A DNA stretch of 64,000 nucleotides from Clostridia bacterium. GTDB lineage: Bacteria; Bacillota; Clostridia; Lachnospirales; Lachnospiraceae. Of the stretch, positions 1-6,962 are shown piece after piece (the stretch's first letter is position 1; each line of letters starts with the position of its first letter). The stretch is from the NCBI GenBank assembly GCA_910574475.1, contig CAJTAT010000009.1, positions 62,001-126,000 on the forward strand, written 5' to 3'. Made by a program: the position numbers and the translations under genes. The notes under the pieces were generated by a model that was not told the DNA's origin, did no database searches, and was given only the letters and a program-made list of their open reading frames with translations.

Positions 1-692
1 TCGGCAAAAAACCCAAACAAAAGAGAATCCGAAATCGACCACGGCTGGCTCTTATAATAGCGCAGATTTTTTACATGGAGTCCAACCTCCTCAAAAACCT
101 CTCGCTTGACTGTTTCTTCTATCGTCTCGCCGATCTCCGCAAAACCTGCGATTAAAGCATAGTGAGTCACAGGACGGCCGGCATATTTTGACATCAGAAT
201 CTTGTCTCCATGAAGAACGCCTACAATAATCGCCGGAGAAATCTTTGGATACTCCATCAGGCCACAGTCGGGGCAGTATAGCATCCGTTCTTTATCCGAC
301 TGCATCATCGGCCGCCCACAGTGGCTGCAAAAGCTGCGGGAATCATACCAGCGGTGAAGCTGCCTGGCTGTTATGGCGGCAAAGGCCAGCCATTGAGGGT
401 TGGCGCCTCGAAGCATATAAGTATCTTCCATGAAAAAACGCTCCCTATCCCAGGATGTTAAGTGCTTGATCAGATAAAAAGTATGATTGTCAATCGAAAA
501 TAAGTAAATAAGCTGTGGGGAGAGCTTTGTGGATAGCTCTGGAAAATCCTGAAACTGAGGAAAACAAATCTCATCCCTCCTCTGGCCTATCAGGACCTTT
601 TCCCCCTCAAAATACACCAAAAAGCTTTCCTTTGTGGGAGGTACAAGCTTATATTCATTGTGGTAAATATGTGGTGCGATATCCTGTATCAT
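1..692 (-). CDS. nudC: NADH pyrophosphatase NudC (Nudix hydrolase), 3' end outside window
   Basis: About 230 codons are visible; the C-terminus lies beyond base 1. NudC-type Nudix hydrolases cleave NAD(H) to NMN(H) and AMP, and in some bacteria remove NAD caps from RNA. Visible features: a zinc ribbon with Cys122/125 and Cys140/143, a perfect Nudix box from Gly183 to Leu205 (core REVFEEVGL) and, after it, the SQPW motif (215-218) that marks the NudC subgroup. The ATG at 692 follows GGAGGG by a short spacer. It lies 11 bp downstream of the macro-domain gene, so the two are probably cotranscribed and both act on ADP-ribose-type nucleotides. Family assignment is firm; the RNA decapping role is not shown here. 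Confidence 0.9.
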   Translation of the reverse strand, partial: MIQDIAPHIYHNEYKLVPPTKESFLVYFEGEKVLIGQRRDEICFPQFQDFPELSTKLSPQLIYLFSIDNHTFYLIKHLTSWDRERFFMEDTYMLRGANPQWLAFAAITARQLHRWYDSRSFCSHCGRPMMQSDKERMLYCPDCGLMEYPKISPAIIVGVLHGDKILMSKYAGRPVTHYALIAGFAEIGETIEETVKREVFEEVGLHVKNLRYYKSQPWSISDSLLFGFFA

Positions 693-703
693 TTGTAACC
701 CTC

Positions 704-1213
704 CTAAGCAAAATTTACTTTTTTAACTGCCTCCTCGTAATAAGACTTTGTCCGTTCATCAAAACACACCATCTGAACCTTTAGTTCCTGATGTTCCCTA
801 CAAAAATCTAATATGGTCTCCACTGCAATCTCAGAAGCTTTCTCTAAAGGGAAGCGATAAATTCCTGTGCTGATAGAAGGAAAGGCAACTGTTCTTAAGT
901 CATGCTCCACTACAAGCTTCAGACAGTTTACATAACAGCTTTTTAGTAATTCTGCCTCTCCTTTACTGCCTCCGTTCCAGACAGGCCCCGGTGTGTGAAT
1001 GACAAACTTTGCAGGCAAACGGTATCCTTTTGTAAGCTTTGCCTGACCAGTTTTACATCCGTGCAGCTCCCGACATTCCTGTAAAAGTTCTGGTCCTGCC
1101 GCCCGATGAATAGCGCCATCTACACCTCCGCCTCCCAGCAGACTAGTATTGGCCGCATTTACAATTGCATCCGCGTGAACCTTTGTAATATCTCCCAAAA
1201 CGATCTCCAGCAT
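704..1213 (-). CDS. macro domain protein, O-acetyl-ADP-ribose deacetylase type
   Basis: A 169-aa protein that is essentially one macro domain. Bacterial YmdB/MacroD-type enzymes bind ADP-ribose and hydrolyse O-acetyl-ADP-ribose or mono-ADP-ribosyl groups. Visible motifs are NAAN at about residues 19-22, the glycine-rich [14 protein letters not shown] loop at 27-40 that contacts the distal ribose, and the [10 protein letters not shown] loop that binds the diphosphate. I place the start at 1213, where AAAAAGGAGG stands at good distance from ATG; an upstream in-frame TTG at 1249 would overlap hydE. The gene sits between hydE and nudC, which suggests a small ADP-ribose/NAD clean-up pair, but substrate preference cannot be read from sequence. 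Confidence 0.9.
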   Translation of the reverse strand: MLEIVLGDITKVHADAIVNAANTSLLGGGGVDGAIHRAAGPELLQECRELHGCKTGQAKLTKGYRLPAKFVIHTPGPVWNGGSKGEAELLKSCYVNCLKLVVEHDLRTVAFPSISTGIYRFPLEKASEIAVETILDFCREHQELKVQMVCFDERTKSYYEEAVKKVNFA

Positions 1214-1226
1214 AATTTCCTCCTTT

Positions 1227-2261
1227 TTAGATGCTCTCAGTTGGAACAAAGTCCCCCCTATCGACTGTCAATCGGTATCCAATTGCTTCCACTCGCCGGG
1301 CCAGGCTTTCCATACTCTCTACCGCTTCCTCACCATCATATAGCTCATACTTTTTCTGATAGATAGCTGGGGACAACTTCGGCATCACTACATTGCCGCC
1401 TGCTGCCAGTCCCTTTTCTCTCCCCTCTGGATCCAGGGTCCCAAGAGCCGTGGTGGCAGGAATCAAAGCCTGGGGTAACAAAATTCGAACAATGGATAAA
1501 AGTCTGAGAGTCAGTTTCACACTTCCTGGTGGCTCTTCTGCAAATCTTGTACTGTGATGAGGGATAAAAGGTCCGATTCCTACCATTTGAGGCTGAAGTT
1601 CCTGAAGGAAAACCAGATCTTGTGCAAGTTCCCTGTAAGTCTGTCCGGGAGAGCCTACCATAAATCCAGCTCCCACCTGATATCCAAGGGTTTTCAGATG
1701 GTACAGACACTGTTTGCGCACAGCAAGGCTCATTTCCTTAGGGTGAATCTTCCTGTAATGGACCTGATCAGCAGTCTCATGGCGAAGCAGATACCGATCA
1801 GCTCCTGCCTCCCGGAATCTACGGTAACTGTCATAAGTCTTTTCCCCAATAGACAGCGTCAAGGCGCAGTCCGGGTATCTTTCTTTGACAGAGTATATGA
1901 TTTTTACCATTCGTTCATCTGTAAAATAGGGATCTTCTCCTCCCTGAAGGACAAACGTGCGAAAGCCCAATTCATATCCACGCTGACAACAGCTCAAAAT
2001 TTCCTGAAGGCTCAGCCGGTATCGGCTTACAGTTTGATTGTCTCTACGAATTCCACAGTAAAAGCAATTATTTCTACAATAATTGGTAAATTCGATAAGT
2101 CCCCTTGTATAAACCTTATTTCCATAATACTTTTTACGAAGGAGCACTGCCTCATCTGTGATGCGTACTGCCATTTCATCCTTCTCAATACAGTTCAGCA
2201 GTTCCACATAGCCATCTTTGGTAAGCTTTCTGTTTTTTATCAATTTATCTATGGGATTCAT
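1227..2261 (-). CDS. hydE: [FeFe] hydrogenase H-cluster radical SAM maturase HydE
   Basis: A 344-aa radical SAM enzyme. The cluster-binding CX3CX2C motif is Cys62, Cys66, Cys69 in the context [15 protein letters not shown], the characteristic HydE signature; a BATS-like C-terminal region follows. HydE works with HydF and HydG to build the 2Fe subcluster of [FeFe] hydrogenase, central to H2 metabolism in fermenting anaerobes. HydF and HydG are not in the window. No convincing Shine-Dalgarno precedes the ATG at 2261 (AATAAAATGAC), so initiation may be weak or leaderless. PylB and biotin synthase are related families, but the motif context fits HydE best. Confidence 0.9.
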   Translation of the reverse strand: MNPIDKLIKNRKLTKDGYVELLNCIEKDEMAVRITDEAVLLRKKYYGNKVYTRGLIEFTNYCRNNCFYCGIRRDNQTVSRYRLSLQEILSCCQRGYELGFRTFVLQGGEDPYFTDERMVKIIYSVKERYPDCALTLSIGEKTYDSYRRFREAGADRYLLRHETADQVHYRKIHPKEMSLAVRKQCLYHLKTLGYQVGAGFMVGSPGQTYRELAQDLVFLQELQPQMVGIGPFIPHHSTRFAEEPPGSVKLTLRLLSIVRILLPQALIPATTALGTLDPEGREKGLAAGGNVVMPKLSPAIYQKKYELYDGEEAVESMESLARRVEAIGYRLTVDRGDFVPTESI

Positions 2262-2287
2262 GTCATTTTATTATCGTATACATACAC

Positions 2288-2326
2288 AAAAGGAACCTCT
2301 GTGTATCTACACTTCTGGTTCCCTTT
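2288..2326 (-). terminator. probable hairpin terminator after the VOC gene
   Basis: An imperfect inverted repeat (outer arms AAAGGGAACC and GGTTCCTTTT on the minus strand) encloses a second pair, GTGTA/TACAC. Read on the minus strand it ends in a short T-rich stretch, TTTTGTGT. It lies between the VOC gene and hydE and may separate the two transcripts. The T-run is short, so partial read-through is possible. Confidence 0.5.
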
Positions 2327-2348
2327 GCAGTATCTTGCTCTTTTTCTT

Positions 2349-2762
2349 CTACAAGAACTGATTAAACTCTACTTTCTCACCGCTGGGGCCTAATACTGTA
2401 AACCATGAGACACCTCTTACAAAGAAAGGCAATGTATGAATCTCTGTATCCAACATGGTACATCCTGATTCTTTCATTTTTTCAAAAGCTTCCTGTACAT
2501 CCTGTACGTTCAGTGCCAGATGATCAATATGGCCATGTGTTCTTGTCGCTACTTCTTTCACTGCTGCCTCGTCTTCCTGATAAATCTCAACGACAAGATT
2601 TCCTTTTTTCACAAATGCTGCATGGCAGTGATCTTCAGGCAGGTCTTTCTCTTCGATCAGCTCAAAGCCTAAAAGTTCTGTGTACCATTTAATGCTTTTT
2701 TCCATGTCTACGGCTGGAATTCCAAGATGCTGCAATCCTGTTACATTGTCCTTAAGTGTCAT
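2349..2762 (-). CDS. VOC (glyoxalase/bleomycin resistance) family protein
   Basis: A 137-aa single-domain VOC protein. The N-terminal half starts GLQHLGIPAVDMEKSIKWYTELLG, with the usual metal-ligand His in the first strand; the second half has HIDHLALNV and ends with a strand containing VEFNQFL, where the Glu is another expected ligand. These paired modules fit the glyoxalase I fold. VOC enzymes catalyse varied metal-dependent reactions (isomerisation, epimerisation, dioxygenation, drug sequestration), so the function is open. Start chosen at 2762 because AGGAGG stands at good spacing; a longer upstream reading frame would run into thrS. Probably read with thrS, 50 bp upstream. Confidence 0.82.
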   Translation of the reverse strand: MTLKDNVTGLQHLGIPAVDMEKSIKWYTELLGFELIEEKDLPEDHCHAAFVKKGNLVVEIYQEDEAAVKEVATRTHGHIDHLALNVQDVQEAFEKMKESGCTMLDTEIHTLPFFVRGVSWFTVLGPSGEKVEFNQFL

Positions 2763-2811
2763 CTTACTTATCCTCCTATTTAAAATACCATTGATTTTTA
2801 AGTTCTTTGTT

Positions 2812-4725
2812 TTATTTATGGTTCGCTTTCGTACGAACTTCCTCACAGATATGACTGATAAATGCATCCAGAGGCTTCTGGCCTTCGTCGCCATTGACTC
2901 TGCTGCGGACGGAGACTACGCCTTCCTCTGCTTCCTTCTGACCGACTACCAGCATATAGGGAATCTTCTGAAGCTGTGCGCTGCGGATCTTGTAGCCAAT
3001 TTTTTCATCCTGGCTATCCAGCTCTGCGCGAATTCCATTCTCTTCCAGAGCCGCCATAACTTTTTGGGCATAGTCCAAATGTTTTTCAGAAATTGGTAAT
3101 ACCTTTACCTGTACGGGAGCAAGCCAGGTGGGGAATGCACCTGCAAAATGCTCAATCAAAATGCCGATGAACCTCTCAATGGATCCGAAAGCCACACGGT
3201 GAATCATGATAGGACGATGCTTTTCTCCATCTGCCCCAATGTATTCCAGTTCAAACCGCTGAGGAAGCTGGAAGTCAAGCTGGATCGTACCGCATTGCCA
3301 GGTCCTTCCAATAGCGTCTACCAGATGGAAGTCAATCTTTGGCCCGTAAAATGCACCGTCGCCCTCGTTGACCACGTAATCAAGCCCTAACTCTTCCAGA
3401 GCGCTCCGCAATCCTTCTGTAGCCATTTCCCAGTCTTCTTCACTTCCCATACTGTCCTCCGGTCTAGTAGAGAGTTCTACCTGATACTGGAAGCCAAACA
3501 GGGTGTAAACTTCATGGATCAGCTTTGCCACGCCTTTAATCTCATCTTTTATCTGATCTGGTGTCATAAATATATGTGCATCATCCTGGGTAAAGCAGCG
3601 CACTCTCATAAGGCCGTGGAGCTGGCCAGATTTCTCGTGGCGGTGTACAAGTCCAAGCTCACCGATCCGCAGAGGAAGATCCCGATAAGAGCGTGGTTCC
3701 GATGCATATACTAGAATACCACCCGGGCAGTTCATAGGCTTCACTGCAAAGTCCTGCTCGTCGATGATAGTAGTGTACATATTATTTTTATAGTGATCCC
3801 AGTGGCCGGAAGTCTCCCAAAGGCTCCGGTTCAGAATAACCGGAGTGGAAATCTCCACATAACCAGCTTTTTTGTGAATCTCTCTCCAGTAATCCAAAAG
3901 CGTATTTTTCAGCGTCATGCCCTTGGGCAGGAAAAATGGGAATCCAGGCCCGGCCTCATGCATCATAAACAGACCCAGCTCTTTGCCAAGCTTACGATGA
4001 TCACGCTTCTTGGCTTCCTCCAGCATTGTCAAATAAGCTTCCAGCTCATCCTTCTTTGCAAATGCAGTGGCATAGATACGTGTCAGCATTTTATTGTGCT
4101 CATTGCCCCGCCAGTAAGCCCCTGCAATACTCGTCAGCTTATATGCCTTTCCTATATCCTTAGTGCTTCTAAGATGGGGACCTGCACACAGATCTGTAAA
4201 TTCCCCCTGCTTGTAAAAGCTGATTTCTGCATCTTCTGGCAGATCCTCAATCAACTCTACCTTATAGGGTTCCTCTTTTTCCTTCATAAGTGCGATAGCT
4301 TTCTCTCTGGGCAGAGTAAAGCGTTCAATCGGAAGGGCCTCCTTGATGATTTTTTTCATCTCAGACTCAATTTTTTCCAAGTCTTCTGATGTAACAGGCT
4401 CTTCAAAATCAAAATCATAGTAGAATCCGTCTGCCACAGAGGGTCCTATGGCCAGCTTTGCCCTGGGGTACAGGCGCTTGATAGCCTGAGCCATCACATG
4501 ACTGGCAGAATGGCGCAAAGTAGACAGTCCCTTCTCATCTCTGGCAGTCAGGATATTTAATTCACAGTCCCTGTCCACCATAGTTCTTAAATCGACAGTC
4601 TCTCCATCCACTTCTCCGGCACAGGCAGCCCTTGCCAGGCCTTCGCTGATATCCAGTGCAATGTCATAGACTGATTTGCTCTCTGCGTACTCTTTTACAG
4701 AGCCGTCTTTCAAAGTTATTTTCAT
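2812..4725 (-). CDS. thrS: threonine--tRNA ligase
   Basis: A full-length 637-aa class II aminoacyl-tRNA synthetase. Order of domains: TGS (about 1-60), the editing/SAD domain with the HSASH zinc motif (about 72-76), the catalytic core with MNCPGG and RVRCFTQDDAHIF, and a C-terminal anticodon-binding domain with VLPISEKH. It charges tRNA-Thr and edits mischarged Ser-tRNA-Thr. It is followed by the VOC gene and preceded, 42 bp away, by the DUF218 gene. I saw no T-box leader immediately upstream, which is unusual for a Firmicute thrS, so control would have to come from further upstream in the operon. Confidence 0.97.
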   Translation of the reverse strand: MKITLKDGSVKEYAESKSVYDIALDISEGLARAACAGEVDGETVDLRTMVDRDCELNILTARDEKGLSTLRHSASHVMAQAIKRLYPRAKLAIGPSVADGFYYDFDFEEPVTSEDLEKIESEMKKIIKEALPIERFTLPREKAIALMKEKEEPYKVELIEDLPEDAEISFYKQGEFTDLCAGPHLRSTKDIGKAYKLTSIAGAYWRGNEHNKMLTRIYATAFAKKDELEAYLTMLEEAKKRDHRKLGKELGLFMMHEAGPGFPFFLPKGMTLKNTLLDYWREIHKKAGYVEISTPVILNRSLWETSGHWDHYKNNMYTTIIDEQDFAVKPMNCPGGILVYASEPRSYRDLPLRIGELGLVHRHEKSGQLHGLMRVRCFTQDDAHIFMTPDQIKDEIKGVAKLIHEVYTLFGFQYQVELSTRPEDSMGSEEDWEMATEGLRSALEELGLDYVVNEGDGAFYGPKIDFHLVDAIGRTWQCGTIQLDFQLPQRFELEYIGADGEKHRPIMIHRVAFGSIERFIGILIEHFAGAFPTWLAPVQVKVLPISEKHLDYAQKVMAALEENGIRAELDSQDEKIGYKIRSAQLQKIPYMLVVGQKEAEEGVVSVRSRVNGDEGQKPLDAFISHICEEVRTKANHK

Positions 4726-4767
4726 TTTCTTTCTCTCCTAATCTCTAAGCAAGTATTTATTACCTGG

Positions 4768-5523
4768 TTAAAATACCATATTTCCAAATGCCAGATCTTT
4801 TGTCACTGCAAATGCTTCTCTCACCATATAGTGGGGATACATCCCCAGTGATGAGGGAGCCGGCACTCCCCTGGCATTGATCCCCTGAGCCTTTGCAATG
4901 TGAACAGCTCTAAAAATATGAAAATCGTTAGAGACAATTCCCACAGAGGCATCCTCTTCTTCTATCAGTTCACGACTATAGCTGATATTCTGCATAGTGT
5001 TCACGGATTTGTCCTCTCTGCGAATCCTCTCTTTTACAATCCCTGCCTTCACCAGATAAGTCTCCATCGCTTCTGCCTCAGACACGTCCTCTCCCTGGCC
5101 CTGGCCTCCCGATACAATCACAATCGTATCTTCATGTTCTCTCAAATATAAAACTGCCTGATCCAGCCGTTGCCTCAGTGCACGACTTACACGTGTTCCC
5201 TTTACCTGAGCGCCCAGTACAATCAGATAATCCATGGCCTCATCCTGAGAGGAAACCATTTCTCCTATAATACAAACCTCTAAAAACAGGAACCAGGCCG
5301 CTCCCAGAGCTAATCCAATACTGATAATCAGTTTTACGATCCCCGGTATTTTCTGAAAAGCCGACTGCATAGGCGGAAATACACAGGCTGCTGCCACCAG
5401 GCAGAATATCGCTCCCAGAGCCAGCCAAAATCCGGCAAAGGAAGCACGTAGACCTGCATAAGCAATAATTCCAACATAGTAAAGCAGGCAGAGGCCACCA
5501 AGAATCAGGAATACTCTTCCCAT
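4768..5523 (-). CDS. YdcF/SanA-like DUF218 membrane protein
   Basis: About 251 aa. Three hydrophobic segments fill the first 90 residues, then a DUF218 domain begins at YLIVLGAQVKG and continues through VSGGQGQGEDVSEAEAM and VSNDFHIFRAVHIAKAQG. DUF218 proteins (SanA, ElyC, YdcF) are membrane-linked and connected with envelope integrity and lipid carrier use; their reaction is mostly unknown. Two starts are possible: ATG at 5523 (GGAAG 9 nt upstream, chosen) or ATG at 5544, which would overlap the SEC-C gene by 16 bp. The order SEC-C, DUF218, thrS suggests a single transcript. Confidence 0.82.
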   Translation of the reverse strand: MGRVFLILGGLCLLYYVGIIAYAGLRASFAGFWLALGAIFCLVAAACVFPPMQSAFQKIPGIVKLIISIGLALGAAWFLFLEVCIIGEMVSSQDEAMDYLIVLGAQVKGTRVSRALRQRLDQAVLYLREHEDTIVIVSGGQGQGEDVSEAEAMETYLVKAGIVKERIRREDKSVNTMQNISYSRELIEEEDASVGIVSNDFHIFRAVHIAKAQGINARGVPAPSSLGMYPHYMVREAFAVTKDLAFGNMVF

Positions 5524-5528
5524 TCTAC

Positions 5529-6029
5529 TTATCTTCCGCAGCATTTCTTATATTTCTTTCCACTTCCGCAGGGACAAGGATCATTTCTTCCAATCTTCGG
5601 CCCCTTCACAATCGTCCCAGACTTTTTCTGTTCCAGATACAGTTCTTTTCTTTTCTCTTCTGAAAATATTCCTTCCCACTGAGGAAGGTTGTAGAGCCAG
5701 TCTGCCTTGGCTGCCACCATATTTTTATACAGTTTTTCCTTATCAAACTTCAGAGATACAAGAGTGTCCTCCTCCATTTCCTCAATGGGATTCTCCTCCA
5801 CCAAGCTCTCATTGATGCCATCCAAAAATCCTGTCATGGTCATAATGTCCTGACCATATTTTTCTGCCAATTCTTTAACGGTGCCCTTCACTTCTGTATC
5901 TGGCGTCTCCAAAAGCTGCTCATAAATACCTTTTTCTATCTCAAAATAATTTGCCCAAAGTCTCTGAATATCTCCCTTATTTGCCTTTTCATCATAGGCC
6001 ATGTCACGCCACTGTTTCAGTAATGCCAT
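5529..6029 (-). CDS. SEC-C metal-binding motif protein
   Basis: A 166-aa soluble protein whose last 20 residues form a SEC-C zinc motif ([17 protein letters not shown]), the same module found at the SecA C-terminus. In SecA it binds zinc and assists SecB or ribosome contacts; in stand-alone proteins its role is unclear. The rest is acidic and helical with no domain I recognise. The start at 6029 has GGAGAAG close upstream; an in-frame extension to 6113 has no ribosome binding site and runs towards the toxin-antitoxin region. It is the first gene of the SEC-C/DUF218/thrS/VOC set. Confidence 0.8.
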   Translation of the reverse strand: MALLKQWRDMAYDEKANKGDIQRLWANYFEIEKGIYEQLLETPDTEVKGTVKELAEKYGQDIMTMTGFLDGINESLVEENPIEEMEEDTLVSLKFDKEKLYKNMVAAKADWLYNLPQWEGIFSEEKRKELYLEQKKSGTIVKGPKIGRNDPCPCGSGKKYKKCCGR

Positions 6030-6143
6030 TGTTCTTCTCCATCCTTTTCCATCTAGGTTTCTGCGCAGAAAATTCTTTACGCTTTTAATAGTATATACCA
6101 CTTTTTCAGGCATTTCAACTATACTTTTAAGCTAGTTTCACTA

Positions 6144-6172
6144 TTGACGGATGAAAATGAAAATGCTATTAT
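6144..6172 (+). promoter_or_regulatory. promoter of the antitoxin RNA
   Basis: TTGACG (6144-6149) and TATTAT (6167-6172) are separated by exactly 17 bp, an excellent sigma-A promoter on the plus strand. It points toward the small toxin gene from the opposite side and has no open reading frame downstream, as expected for an antisense antitoxin RNA promoter. A near-copy lies at 6534-6562. Confidence 0.75.
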
Positions 6173-6179
6173 AATTACA

Positions 6180-6266
6180 TAAGTAGTGCCACCGGAATAG
6201 ACGGTTGCCCTTTAAACTTTAGATCAAAAAATGACCGTTAGTTTGCAGACGTGGCGGTCATTTTTT
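6180..6266 (+). ncRNA. predicted type I antitoxin RNA
   Basis: Predicted transcript of about 85 nt from the promoter at 6144-6172 to the shared terminator at 6226-6266. It overlaps the 3' end of the toxin mRNA, including the last toxin codons, and so could base pair with it. Its first ~28 nt resemble, in the same sense, the start of the toxin mRNA (GTAGTGC...GGTTGCCC), making the locus a pair of convergent transcripts with related 5' ends. The layout resembles the TxpA/RatA and Fst/RNAII families. Ends are inferred, not measured. Confidence 0.6.
6226..6266. terminator. bidirectional terminator of the toxin-antitoxin locus
   Basis: Arms AAAAAATGACCG (6226-6237) and CGGTCATTTTTT (6255-6266) are perfectly complementary, so each strand reads stem plus six T residues. 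It can end both the antitoxin RNA (plus) and the toxin mRNA (minus). The toxin stop codon lies inside the right arm. Confidence 0.85.
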
Positions 6267-6344
6267 ATGTGTAATCTTGTAAACAAGACCAACAATAGCA
6301 ACAATAAGTAACCCGAACTGGAATAATCCATCGTATGTAACCAT
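6258..6344 (-). CDS. holin-like type I toxin, 28 aa
   Basis: A tiny hydrophobic protein: a short polar start (MVTYDGLFQFG), one membrane helix (LLIVAIVGLVYKI), and a basic tail (THKK). This matches the putative holin-like toxin family common in Firmicutes, whose best studied relatives (TxpA, BsrG) insert in the membrane and are controlled by antisense RNAs. AAAGGAGGG lies 8 nt before the ATG. The mRNA has its own promoter (6437-6465), a long 5' UTR with a hairpin near the ribosome binding site, and an antitoxin RNA on the other strand. Short length and composition fit a toxin; toxicity itself is inference. Confidence 0.75.
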   Translation of the reverse strand: MVTYDGLFQFGLLIVAIVGLVYKITHKK

Positions 6345-6367
6345 CGGCTATCCCTCCTTTCATTTGA

Positions 6368-6388
6368 TTGGAGGGCATAACCCTCCAA
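6368..6388 (-). promoter_or_regulatory. hairpin in the toxin 5' UTR near the ribosome binding site
   Basis: TTGGAGGG and CCCTCCAA form a perfect 8-bp stem with a 5-nt loop, 7 nt upstream of the Shine-Dalgarno GGAGGG. Because the CCCTCC arm is complementary to the real Shine-Dalgarno, the RNA could switch between two pairings, one hiding and one exposing the start site. Translation control by such structures is known in type I toxins; here it is inferred. Confidence 0.5.
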
Positions 6389-6436
6389 AATAGAACGAGG
6401 GCAACCGCCTACCGTATTTGGTAGCACTACAGCTAT

Positions 6437-6465
6437 AGTTTAACATAATGCCCGCCCTAAGACAA
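6437..6465 (-). promoter_or_regulatory. toxin promoter
   Basis: On the minus strand TTGTCT (6465-6460) and TAAACT (6442-6437) are separated by 17 bp. Transcription would start near 6430 and give a 5' UTR of roughly 85 nt, long for this region, consistent with translational control of the toxin. Confidence 0.55.
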
Positions 6466-6483
6466 CTGCTATGTTTCTATATT

Positions 6484-6536
6484 CAATACCCTCAGTGTAC
6501 AAAGGAGTACACGCCCGTTGTACACTGAGGGTATTG
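6484..6536. repeat. dispersed palindromic element, copy A
   Basis: Perfect 19-bp inverted repeat (6484-6502 with 6518-6536), loop AGGAGTACACGCCCG. The core ends TACCCTC/GAGGGTA and the loop GTACACGCCC recur in two other elements (25065-25110, 33407-33468). The right arm supplies the TTG of the promoter-like sequence at 6534. The gap 6345-6758 contains, besides this, only the toxin leader and promoter, the duplicated promoter and an orphan hairpin. Confidence 0.8.
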
Positions 6537-6562
6537 ACGGATGAAAGCGAAAATGCTATTAT
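6534..6562 (+). promoter_or_regulatory. second copy of the antitoxin-type promoter
   Basis: TTGACG (6534-6539), 17-bp spacer, TATTAT (6557-6562). It matches the antitoxin promoter at 6144 over about 30 bp with two differences, in the same orientation. No toxin gene is recognisable downstream, so it may be the remnant of a second toxin-antitoxin unit. Confidence 0.5.
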
Positions 6563-6587
6563 TTTTTCACAAAAATATCTAAAGAAC

Positions 6588-6622
6588 AAAAAATCCCCAC
6601 CACGTCGTTGTGGTGAGGATTT
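6588..6622 (-). terminator. orphan hairpin terminator
   Basis: Arms 6591-6603 and 6610-6622 form a 13-bp stem; read on the minus strand it is fully paired with one G-U wobble and is followed by TTTTTTG. It is a good minus-strand terminator, but no gene lies upstream of it on that strand before the divergent 65-aa gene at 6759. It may belong to the decayed toxin-antitoxin unit. Confidence 0.6.
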
Positions 6623-6758
6623 CACTAAAGGGGAGGATATAAGTAATTCGTTTCTCTTTTGTCTAATCCTAGTATGACCCATCATTCAGGTTTTATACAA
6701 AAAAGTTAAAAATTTTTATACTTCTTTTTAAAATAACATCAGGAACAGGAGGATTCCC

Positions 6759-6956
6759 ATGTTTCAAAAGCTCAAGCGTATTTTTGCCCTTGCAGGCGCT
6801 ATTCTTCTGGCCTGCCTCTATCTCGTAACTCTAGTTTTGGCCTTTGTGGATCCTACAGCCTCCAAGGACTGGCTAAAAGCATCCTTAGTGTGTACCGTTG
6901 TAATCCCTTGTTTTTTATATGCTTATATCCTGATTTACCGCTATTTAAAAAAGTAA
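6759..6956 (+). CDS. small two-helix membrane protein of unknown function
   Basis: A 65-aa protein with two hydrophobic segments (about residues 8-30 and 43-60) joined by a short polar loop (DPTASKDWLK), and basic ends (KLKR, RYLKK), giving an N-in/C-in prediction. AGGAGG stands 6 nt before the ATG, so it is very likely translated. It is on the plus strand, convergent with the SEDS-like gene and separated from it by only 6 bp. I do not recognise a family with a known function. Confidence 0.75.
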   Translation: MFQKLKRIFALAGAILLACLYLVTLVLAFVDPTASKDWLKASLVCTVVIPCFLYAYILIYRYLKK

Positions 6957-6962
6957 AATTCC

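Noticed and set aside
1554-2393. 279-aa plus-strand frame over hydE
   Set aside because: hydE has all family motifs on the other strand; the plus frame lacks a start signal and domain.
2812-3099. Plus-strand frame crossing the end of thrS and the VOC leader
   Set aside because: Explained by thrS on the other strand; no ribosome binding site.
4726-4767. T-box leader before thrS
   Set aside because: Only 42 bp separate it from the upstream gene, too short, and no T-box sequence is present.
6440-6685. 81-aa frame on the minus strand over the palindrome and orphan terminator
   Set aside because: Its codons run through a perfect inverted repeat and a terminator; no ribosome binding site, composition not protein-like.
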